This document shows positions 52,322-60,657 of a DNA stretch of 64,000 bases, one piece after another (within the stretch, counting starts at the first letter, position 1; every line of letters starts with the position of its first letter). The notes beneath the pieces were generated by a model. That model was not told where the DNA came from. It saw only the letters and a list, made by a program, of their open reading frames with translations, and made no database searches. The DNA comes from Pseudomonas sp. JUb42. GTDB taxonomy: Bacteria > Pseudomonadota > Gammaproteobacteria > Pseudomonadales > Pseudomonadaceae. The position numbers and the translations under genes are program-made. The stretch is from positions 1 to 64,000 of the forward strand of contig NZ_JANUFD010000006.1 in NCBI RefSeq assembly GCF_024807945.1, read 5' to 3'.

Positions 52322-53989
52322 ATGAACCAATCCGTAATTGCCAAGCGCTCGCTCGGTGGCGAGATTCACTATGACGCAATCATCATTGGCGCAGGTTTCG
52401 GGGGGCTTTACATGCTCAAGAAGCTGCGTGATGAACTTGGTCTCAATGTGCGTGCGTTCGACAAGGCCGGAGGCGTCGGAGGGACCTGGTACTGGAATCG
52501 ATATCCAGGTGCGCTGTCTGACAGCGAGTCCCACGTGTATTGCTACTCGTGGGACAAAGAGTTGCTGCAGGACTGGACGTTCTCACAACGCTATGTGGCG
52601 CAGCCTGAAATCCTGCGCTACTTGAATCATGTGGTTGAGCGCCACGACCTCGGCAAAGATATTCAGCTCAATACCAGTATCGAATCAGCGATCTACGACG
52701 AAGAAGAAAAACGCTGGATGCTGAGTGACGATGATGGCCGCCACTACAGCGCTAAATACCTAGTCACCGCCCTGGGTTTACTGGCAGCGACCAACGTGCC
52801 GAAGTTCAAAGGCGCCGATCAGTTCAAGGGCCAGACTTATCACACGGCGAACTGGCCCGCTGACGCAGACCTCAAGGGCAAGCGCGTCGGCGTCATTGGC
52901 ACGGGCTCGACAGGTTGCCAGGTCATTACCGCGATCGCGCCCATTGTGCAAAATCTTACGGTGTTTCAGCGCTCGCCCCAGTACACAGTCCCGGTGGGTA
53001 ACGGCCCTCTCGCAGGCGAGACCGTAGATGAAATCAAGCGCAGTTATGACGAGATCTGGAAAGAGGTGAGGTCGTCGCGCCTCGCATTCGGTTTCCAGGA
53101 AAGCCAGATTCCCACGATGAGCGTCTCCGACACTGAGCGTAAAGCCATTTTTCAGCGCGCCTGGGATGCGGGCGGCGGCTTCCGTTTCATGTTTGAAACC
53201 TTCAATGATATTGCCGTGGACGAAGCGGCCAATGGCGCGGCCCAGGACTTCGTGCGCAGCAAGATCACCGAAATTGTGCAGGATCCGGAAACAGCGAGAA
53301 AGCTGTCCCCTCGTGAGTTCTATGCCAAACGCCCGCTGTGCGACAGCGGCTATTACGCCACCTTCAACCGCGACAACGTTGCCCTGGTCGACGTCAAGGC
53401 CAATCCGATCGTCGAGATGACCCCGGCCGGTGTCCGGACAGAAGATGGCGTGGAACACGTCCTCGACGTGCTGATTTTCGCCACCGGCTTTGATGCTGTG
53501 GATGGCAATTACAAGCGCATGAATATTCGTGGCCGTGGAGATATGGCCATCGGCGAGCACTGGCAAGATGGCCCGTCCAGCTACCTCTCGGTGGCGACGG
53601 CGAACTTCCCGAACATGTTCATGATCCTGGGGCCAAATGGCCCGTTCACCAATCTCCCGCCTACGATCGAAACCGAAGTCGAATGGGTCGCGGATCTGAT
53701 CGGCTATATGGAGGACCACGAACTGGCTTGCGTAGAGGCCACTGCCCAGGCAGAACAGAAATGGGGTGACACCTGTGCCGAAATTGCCAACCAGACACTT
53801 TTCGCCAAGACGGACTCGTGGATTTTCGGTGCCAATATACCGGGCAAGAAAAACTCCGTTTATTTCTATATGGGTGGACTTGGCGCGTTTAGCGACACAC
53901 TCAAGGACGTGCGCAATGCGGATTATAAAGGGTTCAAGTTTCAGGCGATGAGTGTTCGCCAAAAGCGCGTGCCGCATAAGCTGGCTTGA
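52322..53989 (+). CDS. Type I Baeyer-Villiger flavin monooxygenase
   Basis: The 555-residue protein has two Rossmann motifs, GAGFGG (FAD) and GTGSTG (NADPH), with the BVMO fingerprint between them, FKGQTYHTANWP, which fits FxGxxxHxxxW(P/D). GGTWYWNRYPGALSDSES is also typical of cyclohexanone monooxygenase-like enzymes. It would insert oxygen next to a ketone to give an ester or lactone using NADPH and O2. It is set between an alcohol dehydrogenase-like SDR and a semialdehyde dehydrogenase; no lactonase adjoins it, the nearest candidate hydrolase being at 42266. Confidence 0.94.
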   Translation: MNQSVIAKRSLGGEIHYDAIIIGAGFGGLYMLKKLRDELGLNVRAFDKAGGVGGTWYWNRYPGALSDSESHVYCYSWDKELLQDWTFSQRYVAQPEILRYLNHVVERHDLGKDIQLNTSIESAIYDEEEKRWMLSDDDGRHYSAKYLVTALGLLAATNVPKFKGADQFKGQTYHTANWPADADLKGKRVGVIGTGSTGCQVITAIAPIVQNLTVFQRSPQYTVPVGNGPLAGETVDEIKRSYDEIWKEVRSSRLAFGFQESQIPTMSVSDTERKAIFQRAWDAGGGFRFMFETFNDIAVDEAANGAAQDFVRSKITEIVQDPETARKLSPREFYAKRPLCDSGYYATFNRDNVALVDVKANPIVEMTPAGVRTEDGVEHVLDVLIFATGFDAVDGNYKRMNIRGRGDMAIGEHWQDGPSSYLSVATANFPNMFMILGPNGPFTNLPPTIETEVEWVADLIGYMEDHELACVEATAQAEQKWGDTCAEIANQTLFAKTDSWIFGANIPGKKNSVYFYMGGLGAFSDTLKDVRNADYKGFKFQAMSVRQKRVPHKLA

Positions 53990-54109
53990 TAGCTGAAGCC
54001 TTATCTATACGTTGGCAAAGTTTAGTGATTATTGGAGTGTCGTACTGCCCATGGCAACTTGGGTGGTAGGCGCCCGTTCGTTCACGGTATTTACCGCAAG
54101 GGCATATGT

Positions 54110-55555
54110 ATGCAGCTCGAAAGTCAGGATTTGTTTCGTCAAAGTGCTTATATCGATGGTGACTGGATCGAAGCGGGCAATGGCGACGTCATCGAGGTAT
54201 TCAACCCCGCAACCGGTGAAAAGATTGGTCATGTGCCGAAACTGGGTGCCGCAGAGACTCGGCGCGCTATTGCCGCCGCCGACCGTGCGCTCCCCGAATG
54301 GCGAGCGCTGGCCGCCAAGACCCGTGCCGCCAAGCTGCGCCGCTGGTACGAGCTGATCATTGAAAACCAGAAGGATCTAGCGGCAATCATGACCCTGGAG
54401 CAGGGCAAGCCATTGGCTGAGGCTCAAGGAGAAATCGTCTTCGGCGCGTCCTATATCGAATGGTACGCAGAAGAGGCCAAGCGGATTTACGGCGATGTAA
54501 TTCCAGGAGTGCATGACAAGCGTCTGCTCGTCATCAAACAGCCTGTCGGCGTATGTGCAGCCATCACGCCCTGGAACTTCCCTTCGGCGATGATTACCCG
54601 CAAAGCCGGTCCGGCCCTTGCTGCCGGCTGCACCATGGTAATCAAGCCTGCTTCGCAAACGCCGTTCTCGGCGTTGGCCCTGGTGCGGCTGGCTGAGCTG
54701 GCCGGGATCCCGCCCGGCGTGCTCTCCGTTGTCACTGGCTCGGCTGCTGCGATTGCGGATGAAATGACCTCCAATCCGATCGTGCGCAAGCTGTCGTTCA
54801 CCGGCTCGACCGAGATCGGACGCCAGATCATGAGCAAGTGCGCCCATGACATCAAAAAGATCTCCCTGGAGCTCGGCGGCAATGCACCCTTCATCGTTTT
54901 TGAAGACGCTGATCTGGATGCTGCGGTAGAAGGGGCCATCGCCTCGAAGTTTCGCAATGCCGGGCAAACCTGTGTGTGTGCCAATCGTCTGTATGTGCAC
55001 ACCGCGGTCTACGATGCGTTTGTCGACAAACTCGATGCTGCCGTGGCGCAGTTGAAGATGGGCGATGGCTTCGACACGGGGACGCTGATCGGCCCGATGA
55101 TCGACGAGAAGGCCGTGTTCAAGGTCAGGGAGCACATCGAAGACGCCGTGGCCAAAGGGGCGCACGTAGTGCGCGGTGGCAAGCGCCATTCGTTGGGCGG
55201 CAATTTCTTCGAGCCAACCATTCTGGTCAACGTTCCTGATAGCGCGAGAGTGTCCAAGGAAGAAACCTTCGGCCCTCTGGCGCCGGTTTTCCGCTTCTCG
55301 GATGACGCGGAAGTCATTCGTAAAGCAAACGACACCGAGTTCGGCCTCGCTGCTTATTTCTATACCGCAAATGTCTCCCGCATGTTCCATGTTGCCGAAG
55401 CACTGGAGTACGGCATCGTTGGAATGAACACCGGGATTATCAGCTCCGAAGCGGCGCCCTTTGGTGGGGTCAAGGCGTCGGGAGTGGGTCGAGAAGGCTC
55501 CAAGTACGGCATCGAGGATTACCTGGAGATCAAATATCTCTGCCTCGCTGTGTGA
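54110..55555 (+). CDS. Succinate/glutarate-semialdehyde dehydrogenase-like enzyme
   Basis: The 481-residue aldehyde dehydrogenase is of the GabD/DavD type: ITPWNFPSAMITRKAGPALA, FTGSTEIGRQ, catalytic glutamate in LELGGNAPF and catalytic cysteine in NAGQTCVCANR. The SSADH-like FGGVKASGVGREGSKYGIEDYL ending (in part GREGSKYGIEDYL) supports this. It would oxidise an omega-oxo acid, such as the product of a lactone after hydrolysis and alcohol oxidation. It lies 120 bases after the BVMO gene. A longer frame exists but the ATG at 54110 gives the normal N-terminus. Confidence 0.93.
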   Translation: MQLESQDLFRQSAYIDGDWIEAGNGDVIEVFNPATGEKIGHVPKLGAAETRRAIAAADRALPEWRALAAKTRAAKLRRWYELIIENQKDLAAIMTLEQGKPLAEAQGEIVFGASYIEWYAEEAKRIYGDVIPGVHDKRLLVIKQPVGVCAAITPWNFPSAMITRKAGPALAAGCTMVIKPASQTPFSALALVRLAELAGIPPGVLSVVTGSAAAIADEMTSNPIVRKLSFTGSTEIGRQIMSKCAHDIKKISLELGGNAPFIVFEDADLDAAVEGAIASKFRNAGQTCVCANRLYVHTAVYDAFVDKLDAAVAQLKMGDGFDTGTLIGPMIDEKAVFKVREHIEDAVAKGAHVVRGGKRHSLGGNFFEPTILVNVPDSARVSKEETFGPLAPVFRFSDDAEVIRKANDTEFGLAAYFYTANVSRMFHVAEALEYGIVGMNTGIISSEAAPFGGVKASGVGREGSKYGIEDYLEIKYLCLAV

Positions 55556-55672
55556 GTCGACTTGCAGCGGTTGCTTATCTGACTTTTAGAGCCTGTTGAA
55601 AGTGCGGTGGGGATGATCCCTCCGCCTGCGTGAGTGCGCGTCGTTTGACTATAAAAATAAGGAATGATCGAC

Positions 55673-57007
55673 ATGAAATGCCATTGGTCTATGCCGTTAA
55701 GCTTACTTGCATTAGGTATGAGCCTTGCACAAGCGGATGAGTTGCTGAGTCCGCAGTCACGTTGGGGGTTGGGAGATTGGGGTGGTGTTCGCAAAGAGCT
55801 GTCAAACAAAGGCTATGACTTTCAACTCGACTATGTCGGGGAGGCCGCGAGCAATATTGCCGGTGGTTATAACCATGACCGAACCGCTCGTTACACCAGC
55901 CAGTGGGCCATCGGTACGCATCTGGATTTGCAGAAAATCCTCGGGTTGGCAAATGCCGAGTTTAAATTCACGGTAACTGAGCGCGATGGCAATAATCTTT
56001 CAAACGATCGCCTCGCGGACCCGCGAACCGGGCAACTGAGCTCCGTTCAAGAGGTGTGGGGCAGGGGGCAGACCTGGCGCTTGACCCAGCTGTGGTATCG
56101 GCAGAAGTTCATGGATGGGGCCTTGGATCTTAAAGCAGGTCGCTTTGGCGAAAACGAGGACTTCAACAGCTTTCCTTGTGACTTTCAGAGCCTGGCATTT
56201 TGCAGCGCGCCGGTCGGCAACTATGCCGGCGATATCTGGTACAGCTGGCCTGTCAGTCAATGGGCGGGCAGAGTGCGTTACAACTTCAATGCCCAGTGGT
56301 ATGCGCAAATCGGGGTGTTCGAACAGAATCCTTCGTTGCTGGAGCGCAACAACGGATTCAAACTCAATGCCAGCGGAACAAAAGGCGCGTTGATACCGGT
56401 AGAGGTGGTTTGGCAGCCCAATCTCGGTGCGCAGCGCTTACCGGGTGAGTACCGACTTGGTTACTACTACAGCACCGCCTCTGCCGATGATGTCTACGAG
56501 GATGCCTTCGGTCAGTCCCAGGCACAGACCGGGCTTGCCTTCAAAACGCATGGCAGCAAGCACGGCTGGTGGTTCAATGCCCAGCAGCAAATTACCTCGC
56601 ACGATGGTGAAGTTTCTCGTGGCCTCAGCGTTTTTGCCAACGCGACAATGCATGATCAGCGCACCAGCCTTATAGATAGCTATCAGTCGGTAGGACTGGT
56701 GTACAAGGGGCCATTCGACCAGCGTCCGCAGGACGATATCGGCTTGGGCCTGGCGCGAATTCATGTGAATGACGATGTCAGCAAATATCAACGCGAGACT
56801 AACGCCGGCAACGGCATTACAGACTTCGATAATTCACTCTATCTGCCGGTACAACACACTGAATACAGCGCCGAGCTGTACTACGGCTATCACCTGACGA
56901 ACTGGATCACGGTGCGCCCCAATGTCCAATACGTGCGCGATCCTGGTGGGGTGAGTCAGGTGGATGATGCCTGGGTTGCCGGTTTGAAGTTCCAGGCCAG
57001 CTTCTGA
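55673..57007 (+). CDS. OprB-family carbohydrate-selective porin
   Basis: From ATG 55673 (AAGGA upstream) the 444-residue protein begins with a signal peptide ending near SLAQA and continues as an OprB-type 16-strand barrel: WGLGDWGGVRKELSNKGYDF, QKFMDGALDLKAGRFGENEDF, PVSQWAGRVRYNF and a closing strand ending in phenylalanine (GLKFQASF). OprB-like porins take up sugars and other small molecules. Placed after the BVMO and dehydrogenase genes it may admit the pathway's substrate. Confidence 0.92.
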   Translation: MKCHWSMPLSLLALGMSLAQADELLSPQSRWGLGDWGGVRKELSNKGYDFQLDYVGEAASNIAGGYNHDRTARYTSQWAIGTHLDLQKILGLANAEFKFTVTERDGNNLSNDRLADPRTGQLSSVQEVWGRGQTWRLTQLWYRQKFMDGALDLKAGRFGENEDFNSFPCDFQSLAFCSAPVGNYAGDIWYSWPVSQWAGRVRYNFNAQWYAQIGVFEQNPSLLERNNGFKLNASGTKGALIPVEVVWQPNLGAQRLPGEYRLGYYYSTASADDVYEDAFGQSQAQTGLAFKTHGSKHGWWFNAQQQITSHDGEVSRGLSVFANATMHDQRTSLIDSYQSVGLVYKGPFDQRPQDDIGLGLARIHVNDDVSKYQRETNAGNGITDFDNSLYLPVQHTEYSAELYYGYHLTNWITVRPNVQYVRDPGGVSQVDDAWVAGLKFQASF

Positions 57008-57032
57008 CTGCATAGACTGAGGACAAATCGTG

Positions 57033-57059
57033 CGCGGATGGCTATGTCATGCATCCGCG
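57033..57059. terminator. Inverted repeat between OprB and NahR-like genes
   Basis: CGCGGATG and CATCCGCG pair across an 11-base loop, midway between the convergent stop codons. It lacks a T-run and is a modest candidate. Confidence 0.45.
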
Positions 57060-57090
57060 TTGGTCCGTTATTCCCATGGTCATTCAGTCA

Positions 57091-57990
57091 TCAGTCACTG
57101 AACAGATCGAACATCAACTGTCGAAACCATTTGTTGGCGGGGTCACGGTTATAGCGTGCGTGCCAGAAAAGGTTAATGGCGATTTCCGGCAACGGTATCG
57201 GCGCAGGCAGGATGGTTAACCCGAAGGGCTCTGTACAACTGGCGGCAAAGCGTTCCGGTACCGTGGCCAGAAGATCGGTGTTTTGCAATATATGGCCCAC
57301 CGCAACGAAGTGAGGCACTTCCAGCCGAATGTCCCGATTCAGCCCGCCACGCTGCATATGCGCCTCTATTTCACCATGCCCCGTATGGGCTGCGGCGATG
57401 CGTACATGTCCGAAATCGCAGAATCGATCCTCACTCATCGGTTCGCGTGTCAGGGGGTGATCTTTTCGGCAAAGGCAAACGTAGCGATGGTGAAACAGGC
57501 GCCGTTGATAGAAGCCTGCTTGCAGATCAGGATGCAAGCCTATAGCCAGATCCACCTCCCCATTGGCCAACTCCTCAGCGAGCCCTGAGTGGCTGCGTAC
57601 GGTCACCAGAGATATGCCTGGTGCGCGCTGCAGCAGCGCGTTGATCAACTGCGGCATGAAATAGATCTCACCAATGTCCGTCATCGCCACGACGAAACGT
57701 CTCTTGGCGTTTTCAGGGTCGAATTCGTCACTTCGATTCAATGCACCGACCAAGGTACCTATGGCATGAGATACCGGTTCTGCAAGTTGTTCGGCGTAAG
57801 GCGTTGGCTCCATACCCTGGCTCGTTCGCACGAACAGATCGTCCTTGAGTGTCGTACGCAGTCGCTTCAACGCATTGCTCACCGCAGGCTGGGTCAGATC
57901 CAGTTTTTCTGCGGCCTGAGAGACGCTGCGATCGATCAGCAACTGATGAAAAATGACCAACAGATTCAAGTCGATCTCACGCAAATGCAT
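57091..57990 (-). CDS. nahR: NahR-like LysR regulator of salicylate metabolism
   Basis: The 299-residue protein closely follows NahR of naphthalene/salicylate pathways along its whole length: DLNLLVIFHQLLIDR, TQPAVSNALKRLRT, LFVRTSQGMEPTPYAE, AMTDIGEIYFMP, HYVCLCRKDHP-like RYVCLCRKDHPLTREP, RDIRLEVPHF and RQLMFDLFSD at the end. NahR activates with salicylate as inducer. It is divergent from the salicylate hydroxylase gene, and a NahR-type binding site lies between them at 58023-58037. Confidence 0.92.
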   Translation of the reverse strand: MHLREIDLNLLVIFHQLLIDRSVSQAAEKLDLTQPAVSNALKRLRTTLKDDLFVRTSQGMEPTPYAEQLAEPVSHAIGTLVGALNRSDEFDPENAKRRFVVAMTDIGEIYFMPQLINALLQRAPGISLVTVRSHSGLAEELANGEVDLAIGLHPDLQAGFYQRRLFHHRYVCLCRKDHPLTREPMSEDRFCDFGHVRIAAAHTGHGEIEAHMQRGGLNRDIRLEVPHFVAVGHILQNTDLLATVPERFAASCTEPFGLTILPAPIPLPEIAINLFWHARYNRDPANKWFRQLMFDLFSD

Positions 57991-58022
57991 GGCTTTTTCT
58001 CATCATGACCAAAGGAACCAGT

Positions 58023-58037
58023 ATTCAGGTTGGTGAT
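58023..58037. promoter_or_regulatory. NahR-type binding site
   Basis: ATTCAGGTTGGTGAT fits the NahR consensus ATTCA-N3-T-N2-TGAT in both half-sites and spacing. It lies 33 bases from the regulator's start and 87 bases from the hydroxylase start, in the divergent gap. Confidence 0.75.
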
Positions 58038-58123
58038 AGCGTCTATGGACTTTACGCCATTTATCAATAGTGAGGGGGTGTTCATTATCGGGGCACATAA
58101 AAACAACACGAGGTTTTGCCCCC

Positions 58124-59422
58124 ATGAACAGCCTGAACGCTGGGTTGCAAATCGGTATCGTCGGTGGAGGTATCGCCGGAGTCGCGCTGGCCCTGGATCT
58201 TTGTCGGCACGATCACCTGGAGGTACTGCTGTTTGAGTCCGCTCCGGCTTTTGGCGAGGTCGGTGCAGGGGTGTCATTCGGTGCCAACGCGGTGCGCGCC
58301 ATCGAAGGGTTGGGGATCGGTATCCCTTACCGTGAAATTGCCGATCGCACCCAGGCACCCTGGCAAGATATCTGGTTCGAATGGCGTCGTGGCAAAGACG
58401 CTAGCTACCTCGGATCGAGCATTGCAGAAGGTGTCGGCCAGTCTTCAGTTCACCGCGCTGACTTTCTCGATGTCCTGGCCAGGCAACTGCCGGATGGCGT
58501 CGCACAGTTCGATAAGCGCGCAGTCAGTGTCGAGCAGTCAGATAAGCGGGCGAGGGTGACGTTCGCCGATGGCACCCAGCATGAGTGTGATCTGCTGATC
58601 GCTGCCGATGGCATCAAGTCATCCATCCGCGACCACGTGCTGCAAGGGCTGGGTGTGCCGCCTGCCGCACCGCGTTTCAGTGGAACCAGCGCCTACCGCG
58701 GCATGATCGACCGCCAGCAGTTACGCGCGGCCTACCGTGCTCAGGGGATCGATGAGCACTTGGTCAACGTACCGCAGATGTACCTCGGGCTCGATGCCCA
58801 CATCCTCACTTTCCCGGTCAAGCAGGGCAAGCTCATTAACGTCGTGGCGTTCATCTCGGATCGCGGCCAGGCCAACCCCGAGTGGCCGGCAGATAAACCC
58901 TGGGTCAAGCCAGCGACGCAGGCAGAAATGCTCGAAGCATTCACCGATTGGGGCGACGCCGTAAGGGTTCTTCTTGAGTGCATCCCGGCGCCGACGTTGT
59001 GGGCGCTGCATGAGCTGGCTGAATTGCCCGGGTATGTCCATGGCCGCGTTGCCCTGATCGGCGACGCCGCCCACGCAATGCTTCCTCATCAGGGCGCCGG
59101 TGCGGGGCAGGGCCTTGAAGATGCCTGGTTGCTCGCACGACTGCTTGGCGATCCCCGGGCGTGCCAATCCAGCGCGCGGGCGGTGATTGAAACCTATGAC
59201 GCCATTCGCAGGCCGCGTGCCTGTCGCGTGCAGCGTACGTCGTGGGAGGCCGGCGAGTTGTATGAGCTGCGTGACCCTCAGGTCGGTTCTGATGAAGCAC
59301 GGCTGTCGAGCACGCTGGCAAGCCGTTTTGACTGGCTCTGGAACCATGATTTGCAGGCTGATCTGGATACCGCGCATCAGCAGCTCGGTTGGACGGATGG
59401 CACCTGCAGAAAGGTCAGCTGA
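58124..59422 (+). CDS. nahG: Salicylate hydroxylase (salicylate 1-monooxygenase)
   Basis: The 432-residue flavoprotein matches NahG (434 aa) from end to end: GIVGGGIAGVALALDLC for FAD, FGEVGAGVSFGANAVRA, GVGQSSVHRADFLD, DLLIAADGIKSSIR, GYVHGRVALIGDAAHAMLPHQ and RPRACRVQRTSWEAGELYEL. It turns salicylate into catechol with NADH and O2. ATG 58124 gives the family's N-terminus. It is the first of three plus-strand genes that together carry salicyl alcohol to catechol; no catechol dioxygenase is present in the window. Confidence 0.95.
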   Translation: MNSLNAGLQIGIVGGGIAGVALALDLCRHDHLEVLLFESAPAFGEVGAGVSFGANAVRAIEGLGIGIPYREIADRTQAPWQDIWFEWRRGKDASYLGSSIAEGVGQSSVHRADFLDVLARQLPDGVAQFDKRAVSVEQSDKRARVTFADGTQHECDLLIAADGIKSSIRDHVLQGLGVPPAAPRFSGTSAYRGMIDRQQLRAAYRAQGIDEHLVNVPQMYLGLDAHILTFPVKQGKLINVVAFISDRGQANPEWPADKPWVKPATQAEMLEAFTDWGDAVRVLLECIPAPTLWALHELAELPGYVHGRVALIGDAAHAMLPHQGAGAGQGLEDAWLLARLLGDPRACQSSARAVIETYDAIRRPRACRVQRTSWEAGELYELRDPQVGSDEARLSSTLASRFDWLWNHDLQADLDTAHQQLGWTDGTCRKVS

Positions 59423-59477
59423 ACAAAGTGCCGAATTTATCCTGAATATCTGAAGTTCGTTTGAAGAGGAGACAAAC

Positions 59478-60626
59478 ATGTCCCAAAGCGACGTTAAATC
59501 CATCGATGTAACGGTAGCGGTTTTGCGCGAGTCAGGCGCCGAGCTGAAAATTGAAAAGGCCCTGCTGACGGCGCCGAGGCCCACTGAAGTCCGCGTGCGG
59601 GTCGTCGCATCCGGTGTCTGTCATACCGATATGGTGGTGCGCGATCAGTTGTTCCCTACGCCGCTGCCAATGGTCCTCGGCCATGAGGGTTCGGGCGTTG
59701 TCGAGGCCGTAGGCTACGCAGTAACGACGGTCGCTCCGGGGGATCATGTAGTCATGACCTATATGTCGTGTGGCCTGTGCCTGCCTTGCGAGACCGGCCA
59801 TCCGGCGCACTGCTCTCATATGCATCCGCTGAACTTCGGCGGTGGCCGCATTGATGGCAGCACTTCGACCTGCAGCTGTGTGGATGACTCTCCCATTCAC
59901 GACCACTTTTTTGGTCAGTCATCGTTTTCCACTTACGCGATCGCCAACGAGCGCAATGTGGTGAAGGTTTCCAAGGAGGCACCGCTTGAGCTGCTGGGGC
60001 CTTTGGGTTGCGGCATACAGACGGGCGCCGGTTCGGTATTGAAAGCCTTGAAGGTTGAAGCAGGATCCAGCTTCGCCGCGTTTGGCGCCGGGGCTGTGGG
60101 CCTGGCGGCGGTGATGGCGGCGAAGGTCGCCGGAGCCACGACCATCATTGCGGTGGATGTGACGCCCAGTCGCCTTGAGCTGGCGCTGGAGCTGGGAGCT
60201 ACCCATGTGATCAATAGCCGTGAGGAGGACCCGGTCAAGCGCATCCAGGCGATCACCGGTGGTGGTGTCAACTACAGCCTCGAATGTTCGGGGCGCGCCG
60301 AGGTTCTGCGGCAAGCCATTGACTCCGTCACCACCCTGGGCACCTGCGGCATCGTTGGAGCGACTCGAATGGGTACCGAGGTCGCCTTCAACATCAACGA
60401 TGTAATGATTCCCGGCAAGCGGATCATGGGCATCGTCCAGGGCGACGTGGTCGCCAATGCGTTTATCCCGACGCTCGTCGACCTTTATCTGCAGGGCCGC
60501 TTTCCTTTCGACAAATTGTGCCGTTTCTACGCCTTCGACCAGGTCAATGAAGCCATGGCAGACAGCGAACGCGGCGTGACGATCAAACCGATCCTGCGGA
60601 TGCCGGTTTCGGCAGAGCAGGCGTGA
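59478..60626 (+). CDS. Aryl-alcohol (salicyl/benzyl alcohol) dehydrogenase, zinc type
   Basis: The 382-residue zinc alcohol dehydrogenase of the XylB/AreB type has SGVCHTDMVVRD for the catalytic zinc, structural zinc cysteines in CGLCLPCETGHPAHC, GHEGSGVVEAVG, a NAD site FGAGAVGLAA followed by VDVTPSR. Benzyl-alcohol dehydrogenases share the YMSCGLCLPC and GQSSFSTYA stretches. Between salicylate hydroxylase and salicylaldehyde dehydrogenase it most likely oxidises 2-hydroxybenzyl alcohol. AGGAG precedes the ATG. Confidence 0.9.
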   Translation: MSQSDVKSIDVTVAVLRESGAELKIEKALLTAPRPTEVRVRVVASGVCHTDMVVRDQLFPTPLPMVLGHEGSGVVEAVGYAVTTVAPGDHVVMTYMSCGLCLPCETGHPAHCSHMHPLNFGGGRIDGSTSTCSCVDDSPIHDHFFGQSSFSTYAIANERNVVKVSKEAPLELLGPLGCGIQTGAGSVLKALKVEAGSSFAAFGAGAVGLAAVMAAKVAGATTIIAVDVTPSRLELALELGATHVINSREEDPVKRIQAITGGGVNYSLECSGRAEVLRQAIDSVTTLGTCGIVGATRMGTEVAFNINDVMIPGKRIMGIVQGDVVANAFIPTLVDLYLQGRFPFDKLCRFYAFDQVNEAMADSERGVTIKPILRMPVSAEQA

Positions 60627-60657
60627 TACCTATTTCGATCAAATCAAGGTGCAACAG

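Noticed and set aside
52778-53977. 399-residue open frame on the minus strand
   Set aside because: Antisense to the Baeyer-Villiger monooxygenase gene, low-complexity high-GC artefact without motifs.
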